Shown: piece after piece, positions 27,481-36,955 of the stretch | Position numbering within the stretch: the stretch's first letter is position 1 | Layout: the number at the start of each line of letters is the position of its first letter | NCBI GenBank assembly: GCA_018401435.1 | Contig: JAGYJW010000001.1 | Span: forward strand, 124,001 to 188,000 | Source: Deltaproteobacteria bacterium | Lineage (GTDB): Bacteria; Myxococcota_A; UBA796; UBA2385 | Direction: 5' to 3' | DNA: 64,000 nucleotides | Notes under the pieces: model-generated | Database searches by the model: none | What the model was told of the DNA's origin: nothing | Seen by the model: only the letters and a program-made list of their open reading frames with translations | Program-made: the position numbers and the translations under genes

Positions 27481-27591
27481 ATGAGCCGCAAGCTTCTCCT
27501 GACCCTCTTTGCAGTCGTCGGCCTCACCTCTGTCGCCTGTGGCGACAAGGAAGACGACGGCGAGGACACCGCCGCCGAAGAGTCCGAGTAA
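27481..27591 (+). CDS. 36-residue lipoprotein-like peptide
   Basis: A very short gene with good signals. The ATG at 27481 is preceded by TGGAG at eight to twelve bases. The product starts MSRKLLLTLFAVVGLTSVAC, a charged-hydrophobic leader ending in a Cys at residue 20. It continues with a 16-residue highly acidic tail (GDKEDDGEDTAAEESE), then TAA. A perfect eight-base-pair hairpin followed by a T-rich stretch lies 35 bases downstream, consistent with a monocistronic small lipoprotein. The lipobox is imperfect at -3. Similar tiny lipoproteins with acidic tails are common in Myxococcota but are usually not annotated. It is isolated from its neighbours in function. Confidence 0.65.
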   Translation: MSRKLLLTLFAVVGLTSVACGDKEDDGEDTAAEESE

Positions 27592-27624
27592 GTCCAGGGC
27601 CGGACCTCGCGTCCCGCACAACGA

Positions 27625-27651
27625 ACCCCCGGGCCGCGAGGCGCCGGGGGT
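27625..27651 (+). terminator. Rho-independent terminator after the small lipoprotein gene
   Basis: Perfect eight-base inverted repeat ACCCCCGG / CCGGGGGT with an 11-base loop, followed on the plus strand by GTCTTGTTG. It sits between the small lipoprotein gene (plus) and the 54-residue gene ending at 27682 (minus), so it may serve both directions. Confidence 0.65.
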
Positions 27652-27681
27652 GTCTTGTTGATGGGCTGCGCGGGGGCGGGC

Positions 27682-27846
27682 TCAGCGCCGCTGGCGCCGC
27701 CGGGGCGGGGCCGGCCGGTTGCGCACCGGGACGGGCACGGGCACAAGCTCGGGGGGCGGCTGGGGGAAGGCCTCTTCCAGCCATTCGCCGAAGCGCTCGG
27801 AGGCGTCTCGGATGCGGTCCTTCAGGGTTGGCCGGTTTTCAGGCAT
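27682..27846 (-). CDS. 54-residue basic Pro-rich small protein
   Basis: A short gene with a strong ribosome-binding site: GAGGAGG six bases before the ATG at 27846. The product starts MPENRPTLKDRIRDASERFG with an amphipathic helix ending WLEEAFPQPP. It then has a Pro/Val stretch (ELVPVPVPVRN) and a very basic tail (PPRRRQRR). No relatives are recognised and no signal peptide is present. The strong Shine-Dalgarno, the helix-plus-basic-tail design and the absence of overlap with another gene argue that it is real. An RNA- or DNA-binding role would be a guess. It is divergent from the membrane protein gene at 27951. Confidence 0.55.
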   Translation of the reverse strand: MPENRPTLKDRIRDASERFGEWLEEAFPQPPPELVPVPVPVRNRPAPPRRRQRR

Positions 27847-27950
27847 GGGCGCCTCCTCACCTGCTTCAACAGTATAGTTAGGTCCATCCTTCCCGATGTC
27901 TACCCCACTGGGTGGAATGGGCTGGAAAGACCGGGAGACACGGGATCCCT

Positions 27951-29641
27951 GTGCAGACCCCGAAGCGGCCTCCCCCCCTCGCGCTGATCGTCGCCCTCGG
28001 TGCCTATGGCATCTTGGGCAGCCTCTGTGTGCGGGAGGTGGGCCTGGTGGGTGAGGTCGCGATCGGCTGGACCACCGGTCGGCCACCCGCGGCGCTGGTC
28101 CAGCTGGAGCCGCCGCTGTGGGCGGACGGGCTGCAGGCGCCATCGGCCGGGCAGGTGGATGGACCCCTGGTGAGCAGCCTGGTGCGGCCGGTGGAGCGCC
28201 TGCACCTGGGCCCGGTGGACCTGCCCCTGGCCATCAACCGCTACACCGGCGGCCCGCCCGACTGGCCCGCGCTGCTGCTCTACCGAATCACCGGGTCCAC
28301 ACGGGCGGTCATCGCCCTGAACCTGCTGCTGGGCGGCCTGCTGCTGGTGCTCACCCACCGCTTCTTGCGGGTCTTGCGGGGCCGGCGCCGCCGCGCGGCC
28401 GTGCTGGTCCTGGCCACCGACTGGTCCTTCGTCTTCTACCGAAAGGTGCTGGGAGGCACCGAGCTGGCCCTGCTCTTCGGGCTGATGGCCTGCCTGTGGG
28501 GCCTGTGGACCCGTCGGTGGACCGGCGGGCGCTATGGCCTCGCCGCCCTGGGCCTGGGCCTGGGCCTGGGGTTGCTGGGAAAGCTGACCTTTGTGCTTAG
28601 TTTTGGGGCGCTTCTGGCCACGGCGCTGCTGATGCGCTGGGACCGCCAGGCGATGCGCCCTCCCCTGCCCCGCCGGCCGGCCCTGGCCCTGCTGGGCACC
28701 CTGCTGCTGGTCAGCCCCCTGCTGCTGACAGCCCTGCATTTTGCGGTGCACCCGCCGGCCCTGGCGCTGCCCAGCCACGACTTCGTGGGCACCCAGTGGC
28801 AGCGCGTGCTGGGCGCCTTGCGCATGCAGGCGGGCCCGGCCCGAGAGGGCCTGGGCAACCTGGGGCTGTGGGCGGTGCAACCCCTCGCCTTCTTTCAGCG
28901 CGCCTATGGTGCAGCCGCGCCCGGTCCGTCGGGCCTGCGGGCCGCCGGGCTGGCGGTGGTGGGCCTGGGCCTGGCCATGGCCTGGCTGCGGCGCCAGCCG
29001 GCCCCACGAGAGGCCCTCACCCGCTTCGTATCGGTGCTCCTGCCGCTGATGCTGCTGGTGATCGGCGGGGTCGCCCGGGACCTGCACCACCTGGGCCTGG
29101 CCTCCCTGGTGCTGGCCATGGCCGCGGGCCTGGGAGCGGACCAGCTTGCGGCCCAGCGCGCCCCACCCCACAGCCTGCGTCGGCGGCCGCTGGCGGCCGT
29201 GCTGGTGCTGCCGCTGGTGCTGACCGGAGCCCGGGATCTGCTTCGGACCGACGCCGTGGTGCGCAGCATCACCGTGCCCACCTTCACCGAGGCAGGGCAG
29301 GCCGCCCTGGCTGCAATGATCATCGACAATGGCGTCGAGCGGCTTGTTGTCGCCGACTACGAGAGCTATGGCATGCTGGAGCTGCGGGTGCCCCAGGTGG
29401 CGGTGGAGCACGCCTGGCCCGCGGTCGCCCTGACCCGGCGGGCAGCCCTGCCGGCCTTGCTGCGGCGGGCCGAAGGCGCCCACCTGCTGGTGGTCCAGGC
29501 CAGCGCGCCCATGGTCTACGTAACCTGCGCGCCCGCCCCGAAGAGATCGAGGCGGGCGCGACAGCACAGGGGCTGGTGGCCGAAGCGGTGCAGCGCCTGG
29601 GCGAGGACCGGGCGGTGCTCTACCGCGTCCGCCGGCCCTGA
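27951..29641 (+). CDS. Multi-pass membrane protein, GT-C glycosyltransferase-like, one frameshift near the 3' end
   Basis: A roughly 563-residue polytopic protein beginning VQTPKRPPPLALIVALGAYG. About ten hydrophobic helices cover residues 10-440. A charged loop near residue 90 (NRYTGGPPDWPALLLYRITG) and the pattern LLGGTELALLFGLMACLWGLW resemble membrane glycosyltransferases of the GT-C/PMT type. The catalytic DE/DD pair of the first loop is not clearly identifiable, so this stays tentative. A soluble C-terminal segment follows (DNGVERLVVADYESYGMLELRV). At about 29521 the frame must shift by one base (GTAACC, one base missing) to read on as NLRARPEEIEAGATAQ to the stop at 29641. The start is uncertain between GTG 27912 and GTG 27951. 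Repeat A starts right after the stop. Confidence 0.6.
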
Positions 29642-29643
29642 GC

Positions 29644-29772
29644 GCGCCGTTGAACCAGTTCAACAATGCGCAAATAGCGCACCGTTGAACCAGCCCAATT
29701 CAGGCGGGGGCCCTGCCTCGCACCGCGCCCAAGGGGCGCTTCCCCACGGCGTCCTCTTTGCGAGGCCGCCGG
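29644..29772. repeat. Dispersed repeat A, inverted copy of 48657-48786
   Basis: A roughly 125-base sequence repeated in inverted orientation at 48657-48786. The core 29657-29715 is a perfect 59-base match to 48716-48774, and the flanks are about 85-90% similar with small indels. The core contains a hairpin GTTCAAC(A)ATGCGC-AAATA-GCGCACCGTTGAAC (14-base stem including two wobbles). A second small hairpin with GCGCCC lies further along. It occupies the gap between the GT-C-like gene and the M23 peptidase gene, with no coding sequence. The likeliest explanation is an end fragment of an IS91-like element or a MITE derived from it. Confidence 0.7.
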
Positions 29773-29802
29773 GCGGCCGGCATCGTGCCGGTCGGCGTCC
29801 AA

Positions 29803-29823
29803 CGAATCGGGACTTCCGATTCG
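29803..29823. terminator. Hairpin between convergent genes, possible terminator
   Basis: Perfect eight-base inverted repeat CGAATCGG-GACTT-CCGATTCG just before the stop of the M23 gene (29829, minus strand). It lies between convergent genes, where a bidirectional terminator is expected. No T-run follows in either direction. Confidence 0.4.
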
Positions 29824-29828
29824 CTGAA

Positions 29829-30855
29829 CTACCGACTGGCCAGGGCCTGGCCCAGGATGGCGTCCATGCGGGAGGTCTCCTGCATCAGGGCCTGCAAGGA
29901 CGCGCCTTCGACCCGGCGGCGCACCGTGCCGTGGTAGTCGAGGGGATCGACCACCTTGCCGCCCTTCTCCACCTGGTAGTGCAGGTGCGGGGCGGTGGAC
30001 CGGCCGGTGTTGCCGCTCAGGGCGATGACATCGCCTGCGTTGACCGCGGTGCCCTCCTCCACCCGGTTCTCCGAGAGGTGCAGGAACTTGGCCAGACCGC
30101 CATCGGCGTACTGGACCTCGACGCAGTTGCCATTGGCGGCCCAGTTCCAGTTCACCCGGGTGATCTTGCCGGGCCGGGGCGACAAGACGGGGGTGCCCAC
30201 GGGGGTCTTGAAGTCCATGCCGGCGTGGCTGGGGCGGTCCTTGAGCAGGCTGGTGATCTGCTCATAGTCCTGGAGTGGCGCCTCTTTCAGGCGGAAGGGC
30301 ACCTCGGTGCCGTCCTCTTGCCAATAGGAGGTGAAGGCGTCGCCGGGGGCCTGCCAGCGGTAGGCGGCCACGGTGCGGCCCAGCTTGCCCGAGTGCAGAC
30401 GGGCGGCGATGACCTCGATGTCGCCCCGGCCGTCCTTGCGCCAGGCCACGTCCACCTTGTCACCGCGCTGCAGGTCGCGGCGCAGGTCCAGATCCCAGAC
30501 GAAGAGGCGGGCATAGACGGCCGCGAGGGCGTCGCCGTCATCTCCGGCCGCATTCTGGAAGGTGCGGGCCAGCGAGTGCGTGACCTCGGCGCTGGTGATC
30601 TCCCAGCCGGGCGGGATGGGGGCCGGGGCGGCGCGCGACGGCGACCGGGGCGGCAGCAGCGGCCGCATCGGCGGGCAGCGCAGCGACGGCGGCACCGTCC
30701 GCGCTGAGGGCCTCTGCCGCCACCAGGGCGGGGGCGGCCTCGACGGCGGGGCCGTCCGCGCTGGCGCGCTCGATGACCATGACCAGGTTGAGGGCGAGGG
30801 AGCAGCCGAGCAGTCCGTAGAGGAGCCAGGGCTTGCCAAAAGGAGGCTGGAGCAT
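29829..30855 (-). CDS. M23 family metallopeptidase, membrane-anchored, one frameshift
   Basis: A zinc endopeptidase of the LytM/M23 type that would cut peptidoglycan cross-links in the periplasm. The ATG at 30855 (GAGG upstream) gives an N-terminal anchor (WLLYGLLGCSLALNLVMVI) and then an Ala-rich linker. At 30633-30639 (a GC-repeat) the frame must change by one base. After that comes a dimerisation-type domain (ITSAEVTHSLARTFQNAAGD) and the catalytic domain. The latter has HAGMDFKTPVGTPVLSPRPG (first zinc His and Asp) and APHLHYQV (HxH). The total is about 342 residues. The motifs are intact, so the frameshift may be a sequencing error. Confidence 0.85.
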
Positions 30856-31022
30856 GGGGGAACCTCGATGGCCCGGACCTTCCCCGGGGACGGGGCGGCG
30901 GGGCCGGCAGGGGCAGGCGGGGGAGGGGCAGGGCGCGCAGCGGTGCGACGGACGCAGCATCCGCCGTCGGCGCAAGCAAGTTCACATCCCAACCATGGGC
31001 CTGTCAACCGGCATCTTCGAAA

Positions 31023-32249
31023 CTACTTGAAGGTTTCGCCGGCATCCCGGCCCCAGCGCAGGATCTGGTCCAGCTCCACCCGAAAGATCCGGTGACGAAG
31101 CCGGATCTTCGCGCCCAGCTGGCGCAGGGCGTGGGCCCGATCCCGATCATCCTGCCAAGCCCCGGGCACATCCAGGCCGCGGATGCCCAGGGCCCCCGCC
31201 CGATGCCCGCTCTCGGCCAGAAGCAGCCCCTCGATGCCCTGGCCCCGGTGCGAGGGGGCCACCAGCAGGCTGCGCACCCCCGCGTGGCTGAGGTGCCGCC
31301 CCGCCCGCCCCAGCCGGAGATTTGCCAGGGGAGAGAGCCGCCCGCTCCGGGGCATCAACCGGTTGACATCTGCCAGGGTGGCGCTGATGCCCACCAGCTG
31401 CCCCAGTTCTTCGCAGGCCAGCAGCAGGCCCGGCAGCACATGGCGGGTGTGCTCGTGCACCCAGGCGGCAAAGGCGGCCTCGTCCCGGGGCCCGGGCCCC
31501 GACGCTGCATCGGTCTGGGCCCGCCAGAGTGCGTACCAGCGCGGCACCTCATCGGAGATGCGGGTGAGGTCCACCGCGCGCAGCTTCAGGTCGGGCCGCT
31601 GCCGCAGCAGCTGGGCTTGGGCCAGGGCCCGCTGGGCGCGGGGGTCGGCTTGCAGCCCCTGCAGGCACCAGGACCAGGTGGGTCGCTCCAGCCGCGTGCG
31701 AAAGCCTGCCGCTTCAAGCAGGGCGACGACATGCGGCGGGTTTCCGTGCAGGCCCACCGAGGGCGGACGCTCGAAGCCATCGATCTGCAGGCCGGCGCCT
31801 TCGTCCAGGACGAGATCCACCGGCCCCACCAGGAAACGCGCCCCGCCCTGCTCCAGCCAGCGGCCCGCCTGGCGCAGCAGGGCGCGGACCGCAGCCCCAT
31901 CGTCCGCCGCGTCGAAGAAGCCGAACCAGCCGGTGTCGTCGGGGGCTTCGCCGCTGCCCGGCTGGCGCTGGTAGGCCAGCAGCCGCGCCCGGGGCCTGCC
32001 CCCGCGACGGGCGATGAAGGCCTGGAAGCGCAAGCCCGAAAAGAGCAGGTTGCCGCCGGGATCCAGGCGATAACGGCGCTCGCGGCGCGGCCCCGAGACA
32101 TGGCAGGGATCCGCCGCCCCCAGGGCCTCGCCCGTGGCCACGAAGCGGCGCCGGTCCCCGGCGTGGCGCAGGTCCAGGACCTCGATGGCGACCCCCGCCG
32201 CGGAGGGCTGGCTGGGGCTGTCTGGTGTGGAGGCGCGGGCGGCGATCAT
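31023..32249 (-). CDS. GNAT-like N-acyltransferase
   Basis: A 408-residue soluble protein resembling the double-GNAT proteins sometimes annotated as acyltransferases. The N-terminal half has IEVLDLRHAGDRRRFVATGEAL and ARLLAYQRQ. A middle segment reads FLVGPVDLVLDEGAGLQIDGFERPP, with a following NPPHVVALLEAAGFRT typical of the family. The C-terminal half carries the acetyl-CoA-binding region VRSLLVAPSHRGQGIEGLLL. The substrate is unknown; related proteins modify peptides or lipids. It is divergent from the acidic-tail gene at 32534, with a 284-base gap that contains the sigma-54-like site, and convergent with nothing. Confidence 0.75.
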   Translation of the reverse strand: MIAARASTPDSPSQPSAAGVAIEVLDLRHAGDRRRFVATGEALGAADPCHVSGPRRERRYRLDPGGNLLFSGLRFQAFIARRGGRPRARLLAYQRQPGSGEAPDDTGWFGFFDAADDGAAVRALLRQAGRWLEQGGARFLVGPVDLVLDEGAGLQIDGFERPPSVGLHGNPPHVVALLEAAGFRTRLERPTWSWCLQGLQADPRAQRALAQAQLLRQRPDLKLRAVDLTRISDEVPRWYALWRAQTDAASGPGPRDEAAFAAWVHEHTRHVLPGLLLACEELGQLVGISATLADVNRLMPRSGRLSPLANLRLGRAGRHLSHAGVRSLLVAPSHRGQGIEGLLLAESGHRAGALGIRGLDVPGAWQDDRDRAHALRQLGAKIRLRHRIFRVELDQILRWGRDAGETFK

Positions 32250-32454
32250 CGCTGGGGGCTAGCCCGTTGGCCCACGAAAGGAAGCGGCCGCGCCCAAGCA
32301 GCCATGGGTCCTTTCGCTACACCGTTTCGCCACAGTGCCCCCTTTCACCACATATCCGAGGGCGCCCGCCAGCGACAGCGGCGCGATCGAGCGCGCCGGA
32401 AAGCTCGGGTGGCAAAGGAAGGATCCCCGGCAGCCGGGCCAGGGATGCAGGGGT

Positions 32455-32470
32455 TGGCACATGCTGTGCA
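32455..32470 (+). promoter_or_regulatory. Putative sigma-54 promoter
   Basis: TGGCAC-ATGCT-GTGCA matches the sigma-54 consensus TGGCAC-N5-TTGCA with one mismatch (the first T of the -12 element). It lies about 65 bases upstream of the ATG at 32534, a normal distance, and a sigma-54 activator gene lies immediately downstream of that small gene. Found by eye, not by scanning. Confidence 0.45.
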
Positions 32471-32533
32471 CGGGGAGGCGACAACCGGCTGTGCCGGGCT
32501 CCACCGCAGGCCACCCCAGAGGAGACCCCCCAA

Positions 32534-32956
32534 ATGTCCATCAACGCCCGCATGAAGGTGTCCGAGCTGCTCGAGCAGCACCCCGACGCCGAAGATGTCC
32601 TCGACACCTACGGCATCTCCCTGGATGACCGCAGCCTGGGCATGACGCTCGAAGAGCTCTGCCGCGAAGAGGCCATCAACTACTGGGAGCTGAAGTCCGA
32701 CATCGCCCTGACCGAAGGCTGGGATGGCGCCAGCACCAGCGACCCCTTCGACGACACCAAGGAAGAGGACGAAGAGAGCGAGGACGAGGGTGACTGGGAG
32801 AAGGACGAGGACGACGAAGCCGAAGAGGACGACGAAGCCGGCTTTGACGAAGACGGCGACGGCGACGACGACGACGATTGGGATGACGACGACGACGACG
32901 ACATGGACGACGACGGCGATGGCGAAAAGGACTGGGGCGAAGAGGACGAGGACTGA
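32534..32956 (+). CDS. Small protein with ScdA_N/DUF1858-like domain and extremely acidic tail
   Basis: A 140-residue protein with GAGGAGA upstream of the ATG at 32534. The first ~60 residues (MKVSELLEQHPDAEDVLDTYGIS, then MTLEELCREEAINYWEL) resemble the small helical DUF1858/ScdA_N domain. Unlike many members it lacks the Cys pair that would bind iron. From residue ~70 to the end it is almost wholly Asp/Glu (runs such as DDDDDWDDDDDDD and DEESEDEG), with a few Lys, Gly and Trp. Such tails can bind cations, mimic nucleic acid or act as chaperones. No function is known here. A sigma-54-like promoter lies upstream and a sigma-54 activator gene follows by 107 bases, so it may be part of that regulon. 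Confidence 0.75.
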   Translation: MSINARMKVSELLEQHPDAEDVLDTYGISLDDRSLGMTLEELCREEAINYWELKSDIALTEGWDGASTSDPFDDTKEEDEESEDEGDWEKDEDDEAEEDDEAGFDEDGDGDDDDDWDDDDDDDMDDDGDGEKDWGEEDED

Positions 32957-33063
32957 TCTGCGGGCCCGATCGGATCGGCCCGCCCCCTGCCCGGGGGGAG
33001 CGGGCTGCGCCGCCGGGCTGCGCCGCGCTACGCTGCTGCCCGTCCCTCTGAGGCGGAGCGCCG

Positions 33064-34462
<1,399 letters not shown>

Positions 34463-34466
<4 letters not shown>

Positions 34467-35926
34467 CCTCCCCCTCCGGAAAGCGTCCCCAGACACGGCG
34501 CTTTTCGCCCGGCAGCTTCGAGGACGCGAAGCACTTCTACCCGCGGGTGCTCAACGCCCAGCTGCACCCCCTGGTGCGCGCCTTCCTGGCCCTGGGCAAC
34601 GCCCGCATCGCCGAGCGCTACTGCCACCTGCACCCCGGGGCCCGGCTGGATGCGGTCGAGGCGGCCCTCGCGTCGCGCCCCCGCTGGTTTCTGTGGGGCG
34701 GCGCCGACCTCTTTCATGCCACCACGGACAAGGGCGACCGGCGCATCGTCGTCATCGAGACCAACTCCTGCCCGTCGGGGCAGAAGTCCTTCCCGCGCAA
34801 CGACGAGGTGTCCGAACAAGGCGGCTACCGGCTGCTGCTGGAGAAGACCTTCCTGCCCATGCTGGAGCGCCGGGGCGTGCCCGAAGGCGCCCTGGCGGTG
34901 CTCTATGACAAGAACGAGATGGAGGTCTCGGGCTATGCCGCCGCCCTGGCCGATCTCACTGGCGAGCCGGTCTTTCTGGTGCCCTTTTTTGATGGCGACC
35001 CCGACCCCTCGGCCCGCTTCACGCCGGACAAGGTGCTCGAGATCCGCAGCCCCGAAGGCGACTGGTTGCCCATTCGCGGGGGACTCCGCTACGTCACCCA
35101 GCGCCCCTGGAACCGCATCCCCACGGTCTGCAAGACCCCCCTGCTCAACCCGGTGGTGGTCTGCCTGGCGGGCGGGCGCAACAAGCTGCTGGCCTCCAAG
35201 GCCTATGATCTCTACAACGCCGAAATTCGCGAGACGGGGCTTCAGATCCGCGTTCCCGAGACCATCTGGGATGTGGCCCTGACCGAGGTGCCGCTGTGGG
35301 TGCGCCGCATGGGCGGCAAGGCCGTGGTCAAGAACCCCTATAGCAACGCCGGACAAGGCGTCTGGACCCTCACCAGCGAAGCCGAGCTGGACGCGTTGAT
35401 GGCGATGGAGCACAGCTATGACCGCTTCATCGTGCAGGCCCTGGTGGGCAATGTCGGCTGGAGCAGCCAAGGCCGCGACGGCCGGCTTTACCATGTGGGC
35501 ACCATCCCCGACCGCCGCCGCGAGATCTATGTTTCGGATCTGCGCTTCATGGTGGGCAGCGGCGAGGAGGGCTTCTACCCGGTGGCCATCTACGCCCGCC
35601 GGGCGCGCAATCCCCTCACCCGCGACCTGGCGGAGGGCGTCTCGAGCTGGGACATGCTGGGCACCAACCTGTCGGTGCGCCAGACCGGCGGGTGGACCAC
35701 CGAGACCGAGCGCCTGCTGCTGATGGACCACCGCGACTTCAACCGCCTGGGGCTGGGCATCGATGACCTGATCGAAGGCTACCTGCAGTCGGTGCTGGCG
35801 ATGACGGCCATCGACCGCATGGCCGACCAGCTCGTCACCCAGAAAGGACGCTTCCGAACCCGTTTCTTCCAGAATGTGAACCCGGATTCGGCCCTGCTGG
35901 CCGAGATCCTGAAGACCCCGACCTGA
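34463..35926 (+). CDS. ATP-grasp domain protein, first gene of ligase/deacylase cluster
   Basis: A 487-residue soluble protein with ATP-grasp features: [16 protein letters not shown], the lysine and glycine-rich loop [16 protein letters not shown] (about residues 288-303), and [16 protein letters not shown] with [10 protein letters not shown] (about residues 315-365). The last parts resemble the metal-binding end of ATP-grasp ligases. The family is not one I can name beyond ATP-grasp. It would form an amide or thioester bond using ATP via an acylphosphate. It starts within the stop of the regulator and is followed three bases later by an M14 deacylase and then a GshB-like ligase. This implies a shared pathway making or remodelling an amino-acid or peptide amide, substrate unknown. 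No signal peptide; cytoplasmic. Confidence 0.7.
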
Positions 35927-35929
35927 CCC

Positions 35930-36955
35930 ATGCACAGCTCCCCGATTCCCACGGTCAGCGCCCTCGACATCGACAGCCTCCCCGAGGGTCAGATCAGCCG
36001 CCTCTTTGTCGAAATCGTCGAAGATGCCCTGGGCATGCCGGTCTGCGTGCCGGTGCTCGTCGCCCGGGGCGAGCGGCCCGGCCCCGTGCTGGGCATTACG
36101 GCGGCCATACACGGCAACGAGCTCAACGGCATCCCCGTCATCCAGCGCCTGTTCAGCCGCATCGACGTCGCGCAGCTGCGCGGCACCCTGGTTGGCGTGC
36201 CGGTGGTCAACGTCCCCGGCTTTGAACAGCGCAGCCGCTCAAGCGTCGATTCCAAGGACCTCAACCACATCATGCCCGGCGTGGCCAATGGCGACGGCGC
36301 CCAGGTCTATGCCTACCGCATCATCGATCGCATCGTGCGGTCCTTTCAGTACCTGGTGGACCTGCACACCGCGAGCGTGGGTCGGGTGAACTCGCTCTAT
36401 GTGCGGGCCGACCTGAAGCAGCCCAATACGGCCGCCATGGCCTACCTGTTGCGGCCCCAGATCGCGCTGCACAACCCCGCAAATGACAAGACGCTGCGGG
36501 GCCACGCCATGGGGCTCGGCATCCCCGCCGTGACCCTGGAGATCGGCAACCCGCAGCGCTTCCACCCGGAATTCGTGAAGTCCAGCGTGGTTGGCCTGCG
36601 CAGCCTGATGGGTGAGCTGGGCATGCTGCCCAAACGCAAGGTGGCCGAAGGCGAGCCCCCCCAACTCTGCCGCGACTCGCGGTGGATCTACACGGCCCGC
36701 GGCGGGCTGCTCGAGGTGCTGCCCGCCCTCACCACGCAGGTCGAGAAGGGCGATGTCATCGCCCGAATGACCAATATCTTCGGCGATCTGGTCGAGGAGA
36801 TCACCGCACCCACATCGGGCGTGGTCATCGGCCGCAGCGTGGACCCCGTCGCCCACACCGGCGCGCGGGTGCTACACCTGGGGCGCATTGCCGAGGTCGG
36901 AACCCAGGGCTTCTTGACCCGGGAGCTCGCGCTGAGCGAGGCGAGGCTGCTGTGA
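35930..36955 (+). CDS. Succinylglutamate desuccinylase/aspartoacylase-type M14 deacylase
   Basis: A 341-residue zinc-dependent deacylase of the AstE/AspA branch of M14. Zinc ligands appear in ITAAIHGNELNG (His and Glu, about residues 59-65) and in YLVDLHTASVGR (His). The conserved Glu as general base is probably in AVTLEIGNPQRF. The C-terminal beta-barrel (LLEVLPALTTQVEKGDVIARM, GVVIGRSVDPVAHTGARVLHLG) is a sandwich-hybrid-like domain common in this family. It removes an acyl group from an amino acid amide. It lies between two ATP-grasp genes, three bases after the first and overlapping the second by four bases. Together they suggest a ligation/deacylation cycle. The substrate is not identifiable from sequence. 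Confidence 0.87.
   Translation: MHSSPIPTVSALDIDSLPEGQISRLFVEIVEDALGMPVCVPVLVARGERPGPVLGITAAIHGNELNGIPVIQRLFSRIDVAQLRGTLVGVPVVNVPGFEQRSRSSVDSKDLNHIMPGVANGDGAQVYAYRIIDRIVRSFQYLVDLHTASVGRVNSLYVRADLKQPNTAAMAYLLRPQIALHNPANDKTLRGHAMGLGIPAVTLEIGNPQRFHPEFVKSSVVGLRSLMGELGMLPKRKVAEGEPPQLCRDSRWIYTARGGLLEVLPALTTQVEKGDVIARMTNIFGDLVEEITAPTSGVVIGRSVDPVAHTGARVLHLGRIAEVGTQGFLTRELALSEARLL

Noticed and set aside
32680..32904. A minus-strand poly-Ser open frame
   Set aside because: It is the antisense of the acidic GAC/GAG-rich tail of the small protein at 32534-32956.
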